Of a DNA stretch of 64,000 nt, positions 57,900 through 64,000 are shown in pieces. The position numbers were made by a program, and so were the translations under genes. Below the pieces are notes generated by a model, which saw nothing but the letters and a program-made list of their open reading frames with translations, had not been told where the DNA came from and ran no database searches. Origin of the DNA: Gnetum montanum (lineage: Eukaryota > Streptophyta > Gnetopsida > Gnetales > Gnetaceae); assembly GCA_015680685.1 (NCBI GenBank), contig MNCI01023332.1:67163-131162 (forward strand), written 5' to 3'. The stretch's first letter is position 1, and every line of letters begins with the position of its first letter.

Positions 57900-60623
57900 A
57901 ACCTAGGTTAGGGCATTAGCCAAGTCTTTGTTATTTGGTATGTTCTTGTTAGTTGAGACTTGGTCCATTGGACCCAACAGTGGTATTTCTTGAGGAAGGA
58001 TTGTTGCGTGGTCAACTGTAACCATTGGGTTTGGCTCCTCAGGCATTCCTGATTTTTCAACTTAGTTACTTGTGCTTGGCTTACGAGTTGTTGGAGCCAT
58101 GGGTATAACATTTAATGGAGTGGGTTTTGGGGGTCCCAACTCATGACCTTGATGTTCTCTTTCCAAATGTTCCATGGTCAACCTGTCTGCAAGGTGTTCT
58201 CATGGAGATCACGGGGGAGCCTTTGGGGTTTGCGCACCTGGTTGCTTCAGGACCTAAATGATGAATGGATTAGGGCGGGTTTGTGATGGAACTATTGATG
58301 GTCAAGCATCAAGGTGTTTAGGCACCTGAATTATTAATGGAGTGGAACAAGTTTGTGGTGGGGCATTCGTCATTGCCACTACGGGAGGTACCCAGATGAC
58401 AAATGGTTTTTGAGGTGTGGAGAATGTATGTGTTGGAAACAAGGGTTGGGAAGATGGTGTTGGCACTGTAGGAACACGAATCACAAAGGGCTTTCTAGGT
58501 ATTTCATATTCGTTGGTAACATGGATTATGTTGATCACGTAAGGAGCCTCCTTAGTGTAAGGGGATCCTTATACATGCCCATAGATTGATTTTGTGGTTT
58601 CACAGGGTTAGATTTGTCGAAGGTTATTTCACCCCTATTAATCATACATTTGTATGTCTTGTTTTAGGGTGAAACAATAGTCAGTTCCATGCCTGTTTCA
58701 TTGATGGTGCTCGAAAAATCTATGTAGCCTAAAGCCTCTCGGAATTGGAGGATCATTCGGTGTTGCCAAGCTTGGGTTTCTAACTAGTTCACAGTATCGG
58801 TCATGTCTTTGGGCTACCGTGTGAGACAACTACTTATGTTTGATGGCCCCAACCTCTAAAAGTTGATCCAGTAGTTACAAAGGCTTCATGGGCAACGGTG
58901 TATATTGAGCAGGTTCTTTTCTCTCAAATGTACTGGCATGACCCGTGTTAGCAGTTTGCATGAAGGATGGTTCGGGTGTGGGTGTGTGAGCAATTCTCTC
59001 ATAGTTAACGGGAATAGTAGGTTGTTTCCCTTTCTGTCCTGCATTGTTGGGTTGAGCCATCTCTGCTACTGCTGCCACTATTACTTTAGCCTTGTCTTTA
59101 TCTTTCTTTGTGTGTTGATTTCTAAAGGCTAAATAAGTGGGGTCATGACTATTTTGGGTTGCCTCCTCTATGTTCTTTATCTGTAAAAAATCTTGACTTA
59201 GGGTGTGAGTGTTTAGATAGTAGAGCCTTGACTTAATGAAGTCATTCATGGATCATAAGTATGTATGTTTCTGAGATTGGCTCTTGAAGTTCATTAAGTG
59301 CAGCACTCCATCTCTGAATGAATTTTTGCATAGGTTCTAGTGGTGCTTGCTTTATTTGGATCAAACTATCTAAGGTCACTTTAGGCTTCAAGTTGTACTT
59401 AAACTTGATAACAAACTGGTGTAACAGATCCTCTAGATAGGATATAGAGTTACAGGGCAAGGCTCTATACCAGTCTAGGGCTCTTCTAGTTAAAGAAATG
59501 GCAAATATTTGTAGGATTGTGTAGGGCCAAGCTTGAAGCAACAGACATTCTAATCTGAATGTTACTAGGTGGGCGTTGGGGTCTCCTTCCCCATTATATT
59601 TTGTCAATTAAGGCAATGAAACTCCCTTGGGTAAAGTTAAGGGTCGCACTGACGAATTGATCAGATCATCTTGGTAGAAGTCTAATGCTTTAAGCTCTTT
59701 AGTGCTAGCGGTTTTGAGGTGCTTTACCTCATCAGTGAGCTCTTGCATCATCATTTTGGCTTCGCCCATTCTTGGGCACTCGGTGGAGCAGTAGGTTGAT
59801 CAGTTTGAGTGCTATACAAGTTAGACTGTTGTACGGTTGGTAGGAATGATGACTGTTGAGTTGTTGATGGTTGTACTTGAGGGATGTTCATGGATGGAAT
59901 TGTAGCAAGTGGTATGCTGTAATGAGTGGGCTAATATTGTTGCATGCAGACATGGTCCACTGTCCAGTTATGATTGTTGAGGAAACGCCCTGAACTTGTT
60001 GAGTCGAAGTGGTGAAGGGTGACCCTTGGATTTTCACTCATGGTATATAGTGAGTAGATATAGAAGCGGGTATCACATATGGCATCCCAATTACTTGGGG
60101 TGGGAAGGTTGCTCCTACATTAGTTTGAGAGGGGGGTTGTTGGGGTTGTACTTGTAGGAGAGGGGATAACGTGGTGACCGAAGGAATAATGGAAATGGGT
60201 GCATTGAATTGAGTATTGGTCATGGGGAGAGTGGGAATAAGAGTGGGTGCTTCCTGTTGAGGTACATATGCTTGAGTGCTTTTAAATGCGTGAAGGGTCA
60301 ATGAGGGGGATGACATGATAGGCCATGGGAGCAAAGTCATGACCTCCTTTGTGAATTAGCTCATAGTGTCTCTTTGCTTCTAGTTCGGCTTGGTCAACGT
60401 CCAAGTTAGCCTAGATTTTAACACAAATAAAGTTATATTGTTTTGGTGTTAGTATGGTGAATGTGGGATCTCTACCTTGCAGTCTCAGTAACTGGCGAGG
60501 TGCCCCTTAGGGGTTCATCTCGCCAAGGACAACTATGGACTCGGCGATGGTGACGGGATTCGTGACGTTGGCACTGAAGTCGGAGAGGGGAAAGGTGGTG
60601 GCATTGGTCTATGTGAGGTCCAT
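57900..60623 (-). pseudogene. Element C gag, broken
   Basis: The likely start is the Met at 60623. The N-terminal half is Pro/Gln-rich (60340-60038). The capsid region 59607-58875 has YNGEGDPNAHLVTFRLE, RALDWYRALP and FIQRWSAALNELQEPI. The zinc knuckle near 58690-58740 is decayed: it reads EHHQ, a stop, NRHGTDYC, without the first Cys. A Pro-rich tail with PFVIRVP repeats follows (58538-58302). Confidence 0.8.
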
Positions 60624-61369
60624 TATGAGTGATTGTGAAGACAACATATGGAAGGAATGAGAGCGTAAGAAAGAGAAAATGCATGCTAAGTGTCAGTAGC
60701 ATATGGTCAACAGCGTGTGAAATATGCAGCATATGAAATATGCAGCATATGAAAAGAAACTATGAGCAGCGTATGAAATATGCAGTGTATGACAAGTATA
60801 GGCAGCATAAAGAAGAATAGACAATGTATGAAATGATATGAGTAGCGTATGAAAATACAGTGTTTCAGCATGTATCCTAAATAAGCTAGAGCGTGTCCAC
60901 CCTAAACTAATGCAACGTGTAACTCTGAAAAGGGAAAAAGCATGTGAACGCTAAAGTAATGTGTGTCACCTAGAAACTAAAATGCTAACATGCAAGTGAG
61001 TTTAAAATGCAGTGTCTGACCTGTGGGACAATGTGTGGGCATTGAGTGCAACGTTTGGGAGGGAAAACCAAGTTGCTAGATGTCGTTAATGGCATCTGAG
61101 AAGGGAGAAAATGATGAGAGATGCTGTGAACAATGTCTAAAGCTGGGACAGAGTGCAGGACGCTGTGGGCAGTGTCAAGATTTGAGAGTAGAGTGTAGGA
61201 CACTGTGGTCTAAATAGCAACGTGTCTGGAAAGTTAGAAATAGCGTCCGGGACTGAGAGAGTAGGGTTTAATGGACACTAGAAATAGGGCAGCGTGGGAA
61301 TGCTAGCAACAAGGTAGCATGTGGACTCTGGATCTGGGATGCTAAGAAGTAGATGCAAACAAAAATCAA
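60624..61369 (-). other. 5' leader of element C with AGCGTATG words
   Basis: Between primer site and gag. Bases 60690-60860 hold about ten copies of GCAGCATATGAAATATGCAG-like words, and 61130-61260 hold GCAGTGTC/AGCGTCCGG words. No coding region is supported. Confidence 0.6.
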
Positions 61370-61386
61370 CCCTCCTTCTAGTGCCA
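61370..61386 (-). other. Primer binding site of element C
   Basis: TGGCACTAGAAGGAGGG on -, six bases after the 5' LTR. It is complementary to a tRNA 3' end CCCTCCTTCTAGTGCCA. The tRNA is not identified. Confidence 0.82.
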
Positions 61387-61392
61387 ATTTAC

Positions 61393-63584
61393 TGTACTAT
61401 CTGAAATCGTTGGTGCGAGGCTGGAATGAAATAAACGCCGAGAGATCTATGGAAGACATAGTAAGACCCTGCCTTCACACAAGGGCAAGCTACAAATAAA
61501 CGAAGGTAGGGTGCATTGAATGGTCTACAAGTAGATCAAACAAGGACTTCCCCTAGCGTACGCAATGGCAATGCATCGGGTTATCAAAAACAAATGTAAA
61601 AAAATGTAAACGTAAACATGAACAAGCTCAAAATCAGGTGTAAACAGCGTAAACAAATAATAATGTAAATTGTAAATATGATTGGAAAAAATGTATCTGT
61701 TTGTATTGATTTGAAAATTACAGAGAAATGCACCAGTAACAACGTAGTTGCAGAATGATTACAAGGCGGACATTTTGCCCCAATGTGGAAGGTGTTACAG
61801 ACGTTGGGAGATTGTAGGTTTCTAGTCGCAGGTATGCAACGTGATCAAAACTGGCCCGAATGCTTAGTGTGACTAGGTCTAGGTAATGCCCAATCGCGTG
61901 AGATAATGATGATCAGATTCACCAACTCTCTAGATCTTGATTCCCCAAAATTGCCAACCTTCATTAAATGGAAAAACAGGGTATTTATAGGACTTCGGGT
62001 GTGGGATTCAGATCTGTATGGAAGATCCATGGTTACCGGATGTGGAAAATGCGGATCGGGTAATAGGTGGGAACATTTTGACCAGATGCATAGAATTTTA
62101 CAATGTACAAGGTGCAGTGTGACCAAGATCTCTTATGCTGGCATGTGCAATCTGCAACATAAGAGCTTGATACACTAAAAAATGTGAAATGTGTAGAGAA
62201 TGTTAAAGTAAAAGAGTGGATCTAGATGTCTGGCCTCCGGATCTATAGATCTATGCTATTTTCTCTCTGCCAAAGCCTTCAACATGCATGGATCTGGCTC
62301 TGGCATGTCTGCAGCATATCCTAGCATTAGCATCTGGCATCCAGTGTCTAGCGTCTAGCATCCCAGTGTTTATGCTATCCATACGTTGGTGTTAGTGTGC
62401 CAACGTGAATTTCAGTGTGTCCAATATTTATGATGTATTTTGAGCCCATTTTTAACCTATGAGACCTGTTTTCAGAGTGGATCTGCATGCCTGAGGTCAA
62501 GAGGGTGTGCACATCTATTTTGACCTAATTTGGAGGCTGTTTTGGCATACTTTTGGTTGATCACGCTATGGTCATGCTACCAAGCATGACCTTAGCATGA
62601 CCTCAGCATGACCTCAACGTGACCAAGTTTTTATGCCATGTTTTGAGCTAATTTTTGGATGCTAATGCCTATATTGATGTTCAACTGCTGCCTGCTCTCC
62701 AGGGTGGCCTAGATGCTAAATTTGACTCCATTTTACTACTATTTTAGGCCAGTTTGGTTTGGTCACACTGTGGTCATGCTAGCCAACGTGAGCTCAGCGT
62801 GACCAACTGAAAATGCCATGTTTGAGGCCTAAATTATGAATTTTTGAAGCCTGTGAACATGTACAAGTGCTACATATCCCTAGGGGTTGCTCGGATGTCG
62901 AAAAGATAATGCCTGAAAATGGTTGATTTGCCCTATTTTTGTTTGGTTATGCTGCAGCGTGACCAACTGAAAGTGCCATGTTTGAGGCCCAAATTTTGAT
63001 TTTCCGGAGCTTGTGAACATGTACAATTGTTGCCTGGCTCCTGGGAGTTGAATTAATGTCAAAATTCTACCTAGAGGTGCCTAAATCGAGCCGTTTTTTT
63101 TTTGGTCACACTGTCTTCACGTTGTGCAACGTGACCTCAGCATGACTAATCAAAAGTGGCTCAAGACATGTGATTCTAAGCTTAAATTTTGAGATTCCAA
63201 AGGCTGGGAGCTGCAGGGGACATCGGCAAAGCTCATGGAGGGTCCATGTGCTCGAATCTGGGCTATTTGGGCTTGATCTTGGGGCCCTAGAAGTTGGTCA
63301 CGCTGTACACCTGTTGGTCTTACATTGGGCAGCGTGACCATAGCATGACCAAAGTGTATACAGCAAAAACCATGCATTTTGAGCCTGACACCCTAGATTC
63401 TAGATGCTGGGAGTTGGAGCAATCACCTGTGGGCACCGAGGGGGCTTTACCTATTCAATCATGTGTCTTTTCATGCTATTTCGGAGGCTCTCAAGTTTGG
63501 TCATGCTATACTCTTATCGGGTAGCAGCATGACTTAGCTTGAGTTCTGTTCAAAAGTGCTAGGCCAAAATTTTGTGGTGCTTCA
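61393..63584 (-). repeat. 5' LTR of element C
   Basis: 2192 bp, TGTACTA to GCTTCA, colinear with 42983-45121 and about 50 bp longer through small indels. TATAAATAC on - lies at 61981-61990. The tandem GCATGACCTCA words at 62588-62625 are more numerous than in the other LTR. Confidence 0.92.
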
Positions 63585-63589
63585 AAATG
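63585..63589. other. Target site duplication, right copy, of element C
   Basis: AAATG directly after the LTR, equal to 42978-42982. Confidence 0.88.
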
Positions 63590-63742
63590 GATAAGACACA
63601 CATACACGCATAAATAAAAGAAAAAGAAAAATTATCAATGATGTTGTAAAAAAACAAGAAGAGTTAAAGAAATTATTGAAACAAAAATGTGCAAAACAAA
63701 AATGTGTAAAAAATATTAAAAAGAACTGAGGGCCTCAATTGA

Positions 63743-63973
63743 TTAGCACAAGTGGCCATCTCCCCCATGACTGAATTGAAATGGAGAGATCCAAAATAGT
63801 GAGCAAGGTCGTCTACTATCAAAGGTGTAATTTCCACTGGTTGTTCTTAGTTCATGGAAGGGTTTTGTTTTTTGCACATTGACCAATAATCTCTTATCAA
63901 GGCTTTCAGGCTTGTATATTGTCATGGCTCCCGAGGGAAAGGTTGTATAAATAATGTAAGGTCCTTCCCACAA
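63743..63973 (-). pseudogene. Element E integrase C-terminal end
   Basis: LWEGPYIIYTTFPSGAMTI and then KRLLVNVQKTKPF match the small C-terminal domain of Ty3/gypsy integrases, where GP and GA mark the strands. The peptide has 76 codons to the stop at 63743. The rest of E's pol lies beyond the right edge. With 40539-42977 it shows that C split E. The family might be Athila-like, from the LLVNVQKTKPF end, but this is weak. Confidence 0.65.
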
Positions 63974-64000
63974 TGTTTGAAGTTTCGTGCATTGTGGTAC

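Larger units (their letters stand above)
42983..63584 (-). mobile_element. Element C: complete Tat/Ogre-like LTR retrotransposon with antisense gene
   Basis: 20.6 kb, with LTRs 42983-45121 and 61393-63584 and a perfect 5-bp duplication AAATG. Read on the - strand: 5' LTR, primer site 61370-61386, gag-pro 60623-57018, antisense gene on + 52629-56364, pol 49918-46529, polypurine tract, 3' LTR. Same plan as A but clearly diverged in sequence. It is inserted in element E, 3' of its integrase. Confidence 0.92.

Overview
The window is nuclear DNA of a plant, most likely a seed plant with a large repeat-rich genome. It is built almost entirely from nested, decayed LTR retrotransposons. I see no host protein-coding gene, rRNA, tRNA or CRISPR array. 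The organism is inferred from element type only: Tat/Ogre-like Ty3/gypsy polyproteins with two RNase H domains, 1.4-2.2 kb LTRs and GT-AG introns.

Layout. Element B (+ strand; 5' end beyond the window) runs 1-32826: gag and protease 1-2705, an antisense gene 3235-7029 plus 25008-25126, pol 25890-29353, 3' LTR 31112-32826. Element A (- strand, 7155-24572) is inserted into the first intron of B's antisense gene with a perfect CATGG target duplication. It has two 1447-bp LTRs, gag-pro 19105-22879, an antisense gene on + at 14182-18397, and pol 10127-13600. B lies next to the 3' part of an older element D (+, 32827-36163). Then comes an AT-rich gene-free stretch, 36164-40538. Element E (-), of the same family as D, has its 3' LTR at 40539-41251 and an integrase end at 63743-63973. 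It is split by element C (-, 42983-63584; perfect AAATG duplication), a third Tat-like element with the same order: LTR, gag, pro, antisense gene (52629-56364), pol, LTR.

The main discovery candidate is that antisense gene. In A, B and C, between protease and reverse transcriptase and on the strand opposite gag-pol, lies a gene of up to eight exons. Exon boundaries are superimposable: exon 1 is 119 bp in A and B, exon 2 is exactly 450 bp in A, B and C, and splice phases agree. Exon 2 encodes a domain that I read as FCP1/NIF-type (HAD-superfamily) phosphatase-like, with the catalytic aspartates replaced in all three copies. Exon 4 encodes a conserved domain I do not recognise. Exon 7 is coiled-coil and exon 8 is acidic. 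The picture is a host phosphatase-like gene captured with its introns and carried antisense.

Two further shared features suggest how such elements worked. Pol starts 10-12 nt after a splice-acceptor-like NAG|G in all three, at the place where Ogre elements are known to splice out an intron. Arrays with a TAAACTAGCA core mark the pro/antisense-gene and pol/3'-region borders of all three elements, and the antisense-gene/pol border of B and C. All copies carry many stops, mostly where relatives have Gln or Trp, so none looks active.
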